A stretch of 5,584 nt of DNA from UBA9732 sp003456855. GTDB taxonomy: Bacteria; Spirochaetota; Spirochaetia; Sphaerochaetales; Sphaerochaetaceae. The stretch lies in assembly GCA_946626785.1 (NCBI GenBank), contig CAMOUY010000124.1, positions 1 through 5,584 on the forward strand, read 5' to 3'. Shown here one piece after another: positions 1 to 5,584 of this stretch. Each line of letters opens with the position of its first letter. Within the stretch, counting starts at the first letter, position 1. Under the pieces are notes generated by a model that was given only the letters and a program-made list of their open reading frames with translations, was not told the DNA's origin and did not search any database. The position numbers and the translations under genes are program-made.

Positions 1-250
1 CTCGATCACCATCCTGAAGATGATGGGAGCCTGGAACTCCTACATCTGGCCGCGCCTGGTAGCCAACGACGATGCCCACAGAATGGTCACCAACGGTCTG
101 AGAAACGCATTCAAGGACACGACGGGAGATGTGAACTATCCGGTGCAGATGGCTGCGGTTGCACTTGTATCCGCTCCTCTGTTCCTGGTCTTCATCTTCC
201 TGCGCAAATACATCATGAAGGGCGTCAGCCGTTCTGGTATCAAGGGTTGA
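1..250 (+). CDS. ABC transporter permease, MalG/UgpE type (C-terminal fragment)
   Basis: This is the last 82 or so residues of an inner-membrane permease of a MalFG-type (carbohydrate or glycerol-3-phosphate class) ABC importer; the start lies outside the window and the first full codon is at base 2. The fragment opens with the family's 'GAWNSYIWP' segment, equivalent to the conserved WN-x-(F/Y)-x-WP motif after the EAA loop. It continues through a charged periplasmic stretch and one hydrophobic membrane segment ('VALVSAPLFLVFIFL'). It ends with 'YIMKGVSRSGIKG', matching the 'YI..G...GA(V/I)KG' end typical of MalG/UgpE/LacG proteins. The internal ATG at base 20 is not a start, because homology continues upstream of it. 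The binding-protein gene follows after 59 nt on the same strand, so the two are very probably subunits of one importer. The substrate cannot be read from this fragment. Confidence 0.9.
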   Translation, partial: SITILKMMGAWNSYIWPRLVANDDAHRMVTNGLRNAFKDTTGDVNYPVQMAAVALVSAPLFLVFIFLRKYIMKGVSRSGIKG

Positions 251-256
251 TTGGAT

Positions 257-275
257 ATAAGGGCTTTGCCTTTAT
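257..275 (+). promoter_or_regulatory. Intercistronic stem-loop between permease and binding protein
   Basis: An 8-bp stem (257-264 with 268-275, one G-U pair) closes a TTT loop, starting 6 nt after the permease stop codon. There is no T-run behind it, so it is unlikely to be a full terminator. By analogy with the malE-malF intergenic region, such hairpins can stabilise mRNA ends or attenuate transcription so that a binding protein is made in a different amount from its permease. The role here is inference; the stem is short and AT-rich at its base. Confidence 0.35.
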
Positions 276-309
276 TTGATATGCAAAACACTTTTTAAGG
301 AGAAAAAGT

Positions 310-1716
310 ATGAAGAAAACACTTTTGATTGCTATGCTTCTCATCGGAGCTCTGGCAATGGTTTTCGCAAACGGAGACGGTGAGACATCTGCAGCTGCAG
401 CAGAAGCTTTCCAGGTTCCTGCAGAGGGATATGATGGAAGCGATGTCACAATCACCTTCTATCACACAATGGGTACAAACCTGAACACTGTTCTCGATGA
501 CTACATCGCAGAGTTCAACAAGCTCTACCCGAACATCCACGTCTCCTGGACAGCAGTCGGTTCATACGACGATGTCAGAGACCAGATCAGCACTGAGATT
601 GTTGTCGGCAGCCAGCCAAATCTGGCATACTGCTACCCAGACCATGTTGCCCTCTACAACCTGGCAGGCGCAGTCGCAACACTTGACAACCTGATCGACA
701 GCACAATCGAGGTCAAGAGAGCTGACGGAACAACTGAGATCCTCGGACTCACACCAGAGCAGAAGGCAGACTTCATCGAAGGTTACTACAACGAAGGTAA
801 GCAGTTCGGTGACGGCCTCATGTACACAATGCCTCTCTCAAAGTCCACAGAGGTTCTGTACTACAACAAGACCTTCTTCGATGCCAACGGAATCAAGGTT
901 CCTACAACTTGGGCAGAGATGGAGCAGGTCTGCGCACAGATCAAGGCAATCGACCCTAACTCTATCCCACTCGGATATGACTCAGAGGCCAACTGGTTCA
1001 TCACAATGTGCGAGCAGTACAAGAGTCCGTACACAAGCGCAACAGAGCCGCACTACCTGTTCAACAACGAGCAGAACGTAGCATTCGTCAAGATGTTCAG
1101 AGACTGGTACCAGAAGGGTTATCTCACAACACAGAAGCTCTACGGCGCATACACATCAGGTCTGTTCACCTCAACAACAGGCGTAACAAGCTACATGTCA
1201 ATCGGTTCATCAGCCGGTGCAACATATCAGAGACCAGCAGCCAACGCAGACGGAACATATCCGTTCGAGGTTGGAATCGCAACAATCCCACAGGTCTCCG
1301 AGAGCAACAGAAAGGTCATCTCCCAGGGTCCAAGCCTTTGTATCTTCGCAAAGAGCAACCCTCAGGAAGTCGTCGCGACATGGCTCTTCGTGAAGTACCT
1401 GACAACAACAGTCGAGTTCCAGGCCGAGTTCGCAATGGCATCCGGATATGTACCGGTTCTCAAGTCTGTCGCACAGAACGAGGTCTATGCTGACTTCCTC
1501 GCAAGCGCTGACGGCGGAAACTATGTCACAGCTCTCTCTGCAAAGGTCTGTCTCGAGCAGGAGGATGCATACTACACATCACCGGCCTTCAACGGCTCAT
1601 CAACAGCACGTGACCAGGTTGGTGCTCTCATCGCCAAGTGTCTCACTCTCACCGATGATGCCGCAATCCAGAAGGCATTCGACGAGGCTATCGAAGAGTG
1701 TGAGTACAACAACTAA
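310..1716 (+). CDS. Extracellular solute-binding protein, family 1 (UgpB-like)
   Basis: This 468-residue protein is the periplasmic ligand-capturing subunit of an ABC importer, presumably serving the permease encoded just upstream. The signal peptide is residues 1-20 (KK, hydrophobic core, cleavage after 'MVFA'). There is no lipobox Cys, so the mature protein should be soluble in the periplasm. An Ala-rich linker (about 21-44) precedes the fold. Family 1 landmarks are 'TITFYHTMG' (47-55), 'PLSKSTEVLYYNK' (175-187) followed by a 'P-TTW-EM' segment, 'SQGPSL' (338-343) and 'ASGYVPV' (377-383). These resemble UgpB, the glycerol-3-phosphate binding protein, more than MalE, but the ligand cannot be assigned. 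The start is well supported: AAGGAGA at 297-303 lies 6 nt before ATG and the signal peptide begins at once. Codon use is strongly biased (ATC, AAC, ACA, GCA, AGA), which suggests high expression. The stop is followed after 8 nt by the nuclease-like gene. Confidence 0.92.
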   Translation: MKKTLLIAMLLIGALAMVFANGDGETSAAAAEAFQVPAEGYDGSDVTITFYHTMGTNLNTVLDDYIAEFNKLYPNIHVSWTAVGSYDDVRDQISTEIVVGSQPNLAYCYPDHVALYNLAGAVATLDNLIDSTIEVKRADGTTEILGLTPEQKADFIEGYYNEGKQFGDGLMYTMPLSKSTEVLYYNKTFFDANGIKVPTTWAEMEQVCAQIKAIDPNSIPLGYDSEANWFITMCEQYKSPYTSATEPHYLFNNEQNVAFVKMFRDWYQKGYLTTQKLYGAYTSGLFTSTTGVTSYMSIGSSAGATYQRPAANADGTYPFEVGIATIPQVSESNRKVISQGPSLCIFAKSNPQEVVATWLFVKYLTTTVEFQAEFAMASGYVPVLKSVAQNEVYADFLASADGGNYVTALSAKVCLEQEDAYYTSPAFNGSSTARDQVGALIAKCLTLTDDAAIQKAFDEAIEECEYNN

Positions 1717-1719
1717 GGA
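1715..1719 (+). promoter_or_regulatory. Ribosome binding site overlapping the binding-protein stop codon
   Basis: AAGGA starts inside the TAA stop of the binding-protein gene (1714-1716) and ends 5 nt before the ATG at 1725. Terminating ribosomes would cover this site, so translational coupling between binding protein and nuclease-like protein is likely. It also fixes the start of the downstream gene. Confidence 0.7.
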
Positions 1720-1724
1720 CTGAA

Positions 1725-3014
1725 ATGCGGAAGATCATTGTTGTTTTAGCGATACTGAGCCTAGTATGCTTCTCAGCTCTTGCCGATGGTAGGGATTTCG
1801 CCTCTGAGGTGAAGCTCAACATGAGGTCCGAGACCGTCAAGCAGGAAGTGTCTGTCCATCTGTTCGTCGATGGGGACACGACCCACTTCAACGTTCCTGA
1901 GGACATTAGTGCAAATGGGGTCCTGAAGGCCCGTTACATTGCAATAAACACCCCTGAGTCCACAGGCAAGATAGAGGAGTGGGGCAAGAAGGCCTCTGCC
2001 TTCACGAAGGAGAAGCTCTCACAGGCAACATCAATCATCATCGAATCGGATGACAGCAAATGGAATCTCGACTCGACCGGTGGAAGATACCTTGTGTGGG
2101 TCTGGTACAAGACCAGCGAGGACTCCGAGTATCGCAATCTCAACATAGAGATTCTGCAGAACGGTCTGGCAATAGCGTCATCCACCGCACAGAACCGCTA
2201 CGGAACGGTTGCAATGGCTGCCCTGAACTACGCCAAGGAGCAGAAGCTGAATGTCTATTCGGGACAGAAGGACCCTGACTACTACTACGGTGATGCCGTT
2301 GAGCTCACCCTTAAGGAACTCAGGTGCAACATCGAGGCCTATGACGGCATAAAGGTCGCCTTCGAGGGCGTGATCACCATGAACGACGGCTCCAGCATCT
2401 ACATCGAGGACTTCGATGCAGATTCCGGACTCTATTATGGAATCTCGGTCTTCTATGGCTACAATCTGCCAGGAAAAGGACTCGATATCCTTTCTGTGGG
2501 CAATCGTTCAAGGATAGTTGGAACCCTGCAGTACTACGATGCCGGAGGCTCCTATCAGGTGGCAGGACTCCAGTACAAGCAGATGAAGCCCAAGGATCCG
2601 GGCAACATCCAGAAGATCAGCGGAGGCAACCAGGCCAGCTATTTGCTGACATCTGCCGAGACGTTGGTCTCCGGGAAGGTGACCTTGGAGCTTGAGGATG
2701 GATTGAAGGAGTTCGACTACAGTTATCTGACTTTGGCAACTACGGTCGAGGTCCAGAACCTGAAGGTCGAGAACATCAAGACCACAAGCGACCATGCAAG
2801 CTCATCGTTTGGTGCAATGACGCTGGAATGTGTATCTGATGGTTATCGTATCAAAGTAAGGACCGGAGTTCTGGTCGATTCCAACAGGAACATGATCACA
2901 GCCGATGCCTATGAAGGCAAGACAATCAACGTCCGTGGAATAGTAGACTACTACGATGGTTCATACCAGATAAAGGTGCTGTCCGACAAGGACATCACGA
3001 TCATTGAAAATTAA
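1725..3014 (+). CDS. Exported thermonuclease-like (SNase) protein with two OB-fold-like domains
   Basis: This 429-residue protein begins with a signal peptide (1-20, cleavage after 'SALA'); Cys15 is not in a proper lipobox, so secretion by signal peptidase I is expected. Residues about 43-180 match the staphylococcal nuclease fold. 'VDGDT' has D49 and D51, 'LKARYIAINTPE' has R70, N75 and E78, 'GGRYLVWVWY' has R121, and 'AKEQKLNVYSG' ends the domain. Against S. aureus nuclease these correspond to D19, D21, R35, D40, E43 and R87, and the R35-D40, D40-E43 and E43-R87 spacings are kept within one residue. The Ca2+ ligand D40 is Asn here. Two beta-rich, OB-like segments follow (about 192-289 and 306-429), each ending in a 'G-x-x-x-YYD..GSYQ' strand pair. 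The architecture recalls B. subtilis YhcR, a secreted sugar-nonspecific nuclease with OB-fold and SNase domains. Likely role: cutting extracellular or periplasmic DNA/RNA. Met33 is a poor alternative start because it would lose the signal peptide and the ribosome binding site. Confidence 0.82.
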   Translation: MRKIIVVLAILSLVCFSALADGRDFASEVKLNMRSETVKQEVSVHLFVDGDTTHFNVPEDISANGVLKARYIAINTPESTGKIEEWGKKASAFTKEKLSQATSIIIESDDSKWNLDSTGGRYLVWVWYKTSEDSEYRNLNIEILQNGLAIASSTAQNRYGTVAMAALNYAKEQKLNVYSGQKDPDYYYGDAVELTLKELRCNIEAYDGIKVAFEGVITMNDGSSIYIEDFDADSGLYYGISVFYGYNLPGKGLDILSVGNRSRIVGTLQYYDAGGSYQVAGLQYKQMKPKDPGNIQKISGGNQASYLLTSAETLVSGKVTLELEDGLKEFDYSYLTLATTVEVQNLKVENIKTTSDHASSSFGAMTLECVSDGYRIKVRTGVLVDSNRNMITADAYEGKTINVRGIVDYYDGSYQIKVLSDKDITIIEN

Positions 3015-3028
3015 AAAGGAAGTAAGCA

Positions 3029-4381
3029 ATGAAGAAATCAATCGTTATTCTTTCAATTGTTGCACTCATGCTTCTTGTTGCCATGCCTGTCATGGCAATG
3101 GGACTTGCTGAGGATATGCAGGCTGCCGGTTATGTTCTCCCAGGACAGGAAGAGGTCAAGGAGGAGAGCTGGCTCGAGAACGCAGCAGACTACATCAAGG
3201 CTCTCTATGACAAGAGCTCAAAGCAGAATCCTGCTCCAAGAACAACCGCAGACTACGAGGTCTATGACCACATCGAGGTCAAGGGACAGGCTTTCGACAT
3301 CGCTTGGTCAACAGACACCGAGTATGTCAAGGTCGAGCCTAAGGAGAACCATGTCGTCCTCATCAACATCGACGAGGCCGCTCCAGAGGAGACTCTCTAC
3401 AACCTGACAGCTGTTATCTCTGATGCAAACGGCCAGTCAATCACACTGACAATGCCTAAGACCCTCCCACAGGGTTCATCTGATCCTTCAATGGAGGAGA
3501 TCGTCCTTGCAGCATACAAGCTGGGCGATGGTGAGGCACTTCCAAAGGCAGTCAGACTCACTGGTGTCGTCACAGATATCCCTACAGTCTACAGTGATCA
3601 GTACAAGAACATCACAGTCAATATCCAGGTCGGTGCAATGGCAGATAACATCATCCAGTGCTACAGACTCTCAGGCGAGGGTTGTGCAGACCTGAAGGTC
3701 GGTGATGTCATCACTGTTGAGGGTGAGGTCAAGAACTACAAGGGCACAATCGAGTTCAACAAGCCGGCACTGGTTGGCTTCGGGGACATCCCAGATCAGA
3801 GTGCAGTCCTGGAGAAGGCCTTCCTCCTTGCCGATGGCGAGGCAATGAAGGGCACTCAGGTCATCGTTGGAACAATCGAGTCCATCCCAAGCGCATACAG
3901 CGAGCAGTACGGCAACATCACAGTCAACATCATCCCAACCGGTGATACACGTGTTGTCCAGGCCTACAGACTCACTGGTGGTGCAGAGCTTGCTGTCGGT
4001 GACACAATCACAATCATCGGTGCAATCAAGAACTACAAGGGAACAATCGAGTTCGACAAGGGCTGCAGATATGTCTCAGCCGACATGTACAGATCAGTCA
4101 AGACCCTCCTCAAGGCCTATGAGCTCGAGGATGGCAAGGCTCTTGATGGAGCAAGACAGGTCACAGGTACAATCGTTTCGATCCCAAGTGCCTATAGTGA
4201 GCAGTACGGCAACATCACAGTGAACATCCAGGTCGGAGGACTTGATGATCTGATCATCCAGTGCTACAGACTCTCAGGTGGTTCAGAGCTTGCAATCGGC
4301 GACACAATCACAGTCTCCGGAAACATCAAGAACTACAAGGGCACAATCGAGTTCGACAAGAACTGCACCTACACAAAGTAA
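3029..4381 (+). CDS. Exported protein with Ig-like domain and three tandem OB-fold-like repeats
   Basis: This 450-residue protein has a signal peptide (1-23, cleavage after 'PVMA') and no lipobox. Residues 24-68 form a charged, probably helical linker. Residues about 69-147 ('IAWSTD...VKVEP...INID...YNLTAVISDANGQ') look like a bacterial atypical Ig-like domain. Residues 155-256, 257-355 and 356-450 are three homologous units of about 95-102 residues. Each carries 'A(Y/F)xLxDGxA', 'IPxxYSxQYxNITVNI', '(C/A)YRLxG', 'GDxIT' and 'KNYKGTIEF'. The pattern fits YhcR-like OB folds, a nucleic-acid or carbohydrate-binding scaffold seen in exported proteins of anaerobes. No catalytic motif is visible. 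Five Cys (211, 219, 346, 412, 446) lie in the repeats; C412 and C446 could form a disulfide. AAGGA (3016-3020) lies 8 nt before ATG and only 14 nt separate this gene from the nuclease-like gene. A terminator follows, so it is the last gene of the operon. Codon bias is as strong as in the binding-protein gene. The ligand is unknown; nucleic acid is a guess from context. Confidence 0.78.
   Translation: MKKSIVILSIVALMLLVAMPVMAMGLAEDMQAAGYVLPGQEEVKEESWLENAADYIKALYDKSSKQNPAPRTTADYEVYDHIEVKGQAFDIAWSTDTEYVKVEPKENHVVLINIDEAAPEETLYNLTAVISDANGQSITLTMPKTLPQGSSDPSMEEIVLAAYKLGDGEALPKAVRLTGVVTDIPTVYSDQYKNITVNIQVGAMADNIIQCYRLSGEGCADLKVGDVITVEGEVKNYKGTIEFNKPALVGFGDIPDQSAVLEKAFLLADGEAMKGTQVIVGTIESIPSAYSEQYGNITVNIIPTGDTRVVQAYRLTGGAELAVGDTITIIGAIKNYKGTIEFDKGCRYVSADMYRSVKTLLKAYELEDGKALDGARQVTGTIVSIPSAYSEQYGNITVNIQVGGLDDLIIQCYRLSGGSELAIGDTITVSGNIKNYKGTIEFDKNCTYTK
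3491..4378 (+). repeat. Three in-frame tandem OB-fold repeats (about 300 bp each)
   Basis: The units are 3491-3796, 3797-4093 and 4094-4378. The most conserved stretch, encoding 'KNYKGTIEF' and two following residues, lies at 3731-3763, 4028-4060 and 4328-4360, i.e. 297 and 300 bp apart, with only one or two base changes between copies. Units 2 and 3 also share an identical 17-residue segment (3881-3931 and 4178-4228) despite six silent differences. This is a domain-level duplication within one gene, not a mobile or satellite repeat. Confidence 0.85.
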
Positions 4382-4399
4382 ACAGTTGCTTTCCATTTG

Positions 4400-4428
4400 C
4401 GGCTCCCGTGATCCGGGAGCCGTTTTTT
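4400..4428 (+). terminator. Rho-independent terminator of the transporter/nuclease operon
   Basis: A perfect 9-bp GC-rich stem (CGGCTCCCG at 4400-4408 pairing with 4414-4422) with a 5-nt loop is followed directly by six T (4423-4428). It starts 18 nt after the stop of the OB-repeat gene and marks the 3' end of the operon. Confidence 0.93.
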
Positions 4429-4490
4429 ATGTTCGTCCGAGTTGGGCTTGTATGCTAAATATGCCTCTTCGTTTTGGAAATAGTAGGCAG

Positions 4491-4531
4491 TGTATACTTT
4501 TTTACCCAATGAAACAGATTTTTAGTATACA
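4491..4531 (+). promoter_or_regulatory. Putative promoter region with dyad GTATAC elements
   Basis: TGTATACT (4491-4498) and its exact reverse complement AGTATACA (4524-4531) lie upstream of the 4540 gene. Each contains a possible -10 box: TATACT at 4493-4498 and TATACA at 4526-4531. The downstream one would start transcription at about 4538-4540, on or next to the ATG, giving a leaderless mRNA. No convincing -35 box is seen for either. The dyad, with centres 33 bp apart, could also be an operator. Since a terminator lies at 4400-4428, a promoter is expected somewhere in this gap. Confidence 0.35.
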
Positions 4532-4539
4532 TTGATTGT

Positions 4540-5424
4540 ATGGACAAGAAAGAGATAATCAGAATACTGACCGAGACGTCTTCAGAGCTTGAAAAGATTC
4601 TTGCTTTACCGGATTTCCAATCCGATGAGGCGCTGCAGCTAAAGAAAATGCGTGGGAAGACTTGCTTCTTTGCATACTCAAGGAAATCCGGAAAGCAGGT
4701 GTACATAAGGAGGACTGACAAGGAGCGTTTGACCCGCCTGGCAACAAAGTACTATGAGACAAAGCTGAGGACTGCTGCCAAAAAGGAGAAAAGCCAGATT
4801 GATGGTTGCCTTGAAATCCTTTCCATGGATCCGGAGTCAATTGCCAGGACCATAGAGAGAATCCCTGAGGAAATAAAGCAGTACGCTGTGCTTTCGGAGC
4901 TTTCTGGGGAGGGTTATGCCCGAAAGTGGCAGGAAGGCAACAGTGTAGTGAAAAAAAGAAGGACTCACAAGAAAGATGACTACCACAGGTTCAAGACCCT
5001 GGGAGGAGACTATGTGGGGTCCAAAAGCGAGGTGATCATAGCAGACAGGCTGTTCATTAGAGGAATCCCTTATCACTATGAGGTGGCTTTTAGTCCGGGT
5101 GCCACGTTGGATCTTTCCAGACCTGTCTATGATGAGTTTGGAAGGGTCGCAGGTTATGAGGTTGTAGGATTCAGCCCGTACGATGATGATACACTGCATC
5201 CGGATTTCTACGTGCTTAACAAAAGAACAAAGAAGGCATATTTCTGGGAGCATCTTGGCATGATGGATGACCCTGATTACTGCAGGAAGAATCTCAACCG
5301 GTTCATGAGGATACTGGATGCAGGTCATGTCATCGGAGAGGATCTCATTGTCACCCATGAGGACAGAAGGCATCCGCTTATGACCGAAGACATAGATAGA
5401 ATAATCGAAAAGCATCTGACTTGA
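4540..5424 (+). CDS. Conserved hypothetical protein with PD-(D/E)XK nuclease-like domain
   Basis: This 294-residue protein has no signal peptide or membrane segment, so it is probably cytoplasmic. The N-terminal half (about 1-150) is charged, Lys/Glu-rich and likely helical, including 'MRGKTCFFAYSRKSGKQVYI' (37-56), which resembles the short beta segment near the start of a widespread family of uncharacterised proteins. The C-terminal half looks like a restriction-endonuclease fold: 'SKSEVIIADRL' supplies E164, 'HPDFYVLN' supplies D222, and 'FWEHLGMMDDPDYCRKN' supplies E237 with H238 where the classical motif has Lys. 'IGEDLIVTHE' follows near the end. I recall this arrangement from uncharacterised PD-(D/E)XK proteins of Firmicutes and related anaerobes; no biological role is known to me. 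The gene stands alone between two terminators. No Shine-Dalgarno sequence precedes the ATG, and no better in-frame start exists: an in-frame stop lies at 4510-4512 and the next Met is residue 37. Codon use (many ATA, AGG) differs from the upstream operon, consistent with low expression or a different history. Confidence 0.75.
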   Translation: MDKKEIIRILTETSSELEKILALPDFQSDEALQLKKMRGKTCFFAYSRKSGKQVYIRRTDKERLTRLATKYYETKLRTAAKKEKSQIDGCLEILSMDPESIARTIERIPEEIKQYAVLSELSGEGYARKWQEGNSVVKKRRTHKKDDYHRFKTLGGDYVGSKSEVIIADRLFIRGIPYHYEVAFSPGATLDLSRPVYDEFGRVAGYEVVGFSPYDDDTLHPDFYVLNKRTKKAYFWEHLGMMDDPDYCRKNLNRFMRILDAGHVIGEDLIVTHEDRRHPLMTEDIDRIIEKHLT

Positions 5425-5464
5425 GGGATAAGGAAAAAAACTGACCTTTTGCCTCTTTCTGTTT

Positions 5465-5498
5465 GTGGCTCCCATCTCCCGGGAGCCGCTTCTATTAT
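5465..5498 (+). terminator. Probable terminator of the PD-(D/E)XK-like gene
   Basis: A 9-bp stem (5465-5473 with 5481-5489, one U-G pair) with a 7-nt loop lies 41 nt after the stop codon. It is followed by a T-rich but interrupted tail (TTCTATTAT). The stem is strong; the weak T-tract lowers the expected efficiency. The inner 7-bp arms are identical to those of the terminator at 4400-4428. Confidence 0.7.
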
Positions 5499-5509
5499 AT
5501 TTAAGCTAA

Positions 5510-5539
5510 GCTCTGATTTGCAGGGCCTCCGTTTTTTTT
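5510..5539 (+). terminator. Weak hairpin followed by T8, possible backup terminator
   Basis: GCTCTG (5510-5515) can pair with CAGGGC (5521-5526), including one U-G pair, around a 5-nt loop. A run of eight T (5532-5539) follows after 5 unpaired bases. The gap and short stem make this a poor terminator alone, but it could back up the hairpin at 5465-5489. The rest of 5425-5584 shows no gene or other recognisable element. Confidence 0.25.
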
Positions 5540-5584
5540 CACAAACTGCATTTCATATCACAAAACGAGCCTCAAAAAAGAAAA

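Noticed and set aside
1008..1493. Plus-strand open frame of 161 codons inside the binding-protein gene
   Set aside because: It is an out-of-frame shadow with Arg/Ser-rich low-quality sequence, while the main frame carries continuous family 1 homology.
1767..1769. Cys15 of the nuclease-like protein as a lipobox cysteine
   Set aside because: The preceding residues are S-L-V; the -1 position must be small (G/A/S), and a normal cleavage site 'ALA' follows at residue 20.
3867..4223. Ser/Gln-rich open frame in the OB-repeat gene
   Set aside because: The apparent repeats in it are frame-shifted images of the OB repeats; no start signal or domain.
3491..4378. Repeat array as CRISPR or satellite DNA
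   Set aside because: The period is about 300 bp, in frame, with protein-level conservation, so it is domain duplication.
4837..5475. Minus-strand open frame of 212 codons
   Set aside because: It lies wholly antisense to the PD-(D/E)XK-like gene, shows no recognisable domain or ribosome binding site, and runs across the terminator hairpin; the plus-strand frame has clear family motifs.
5560..5584. Terminator for a minus-strand gene at the right edge
   Set aside because: The GAGCCTC plus A-rich tail gives T-runs on the minus strand but no pairing stem is present in the window.

Overview
The window looks like a double-membraned, moderate-GC anaerobe, most likely a gut- or rumen-type spirochaete of the Sphaerochaeta/Treponema kind. 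This rests on the solute-binding protein's non-lipoprotein signal peptide ending 'VFANG', which I associate with spirochaete binding proteins, and on general gene style. It is inference from memory; no marker gene is present.

Bases 1-4428 form the distal end of one plus-strand transcription unit. In order it holds the C-terminus of a MalG/UgpE-type ABC permease, a UgpB-like family 1 solute-binding protein, an exported staphylococcal-nuclease-like (thermonuclease) protein with two OB-fold-like domains, and an exported protein with an Ig-like domain plus three tandem OB-fold-like repeats. The intergenic gaps are 59, 8 and 14 nt, each of the three complete genes has an AAGGA-type ribosome binding site, and a strong intrinsic terminator (4400-4428) ends the unit. 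The layout therefore couples an importer to an exported nuclease and a possible nucleic-acid-binding or adhesive protein. The same kinds of module (OB folds plus SNase domain) occur together in Bacillus subtilis YhcR, so scavenging of extracellular nucleic acid with uptake of the products is a reasonable but unproven reading.

Bases 4429-4539 are a short AT-rich promoter region with two GTATAC elements arranged as a dyad. Bases 4540-5424 encode a separate cytoplasmic protein of unknown role with a PD-(D/E)XK nuclease-like C-terminal half. It has no visible Shine-Dalgarno sequence and its codon use differs from the genes before it. It ends at a second hairpin (5465-5489) whose stem arms are identical to those of the first terminator.

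Bases 5425-5584 contain no gene that I can support: only that hairpin, a weaker hairpin followed by a T8 run, and AT-rich sequence. I see no tRNA, rRNA, CRISPR array, insertion sequence or other mobile element anywhere in the window.
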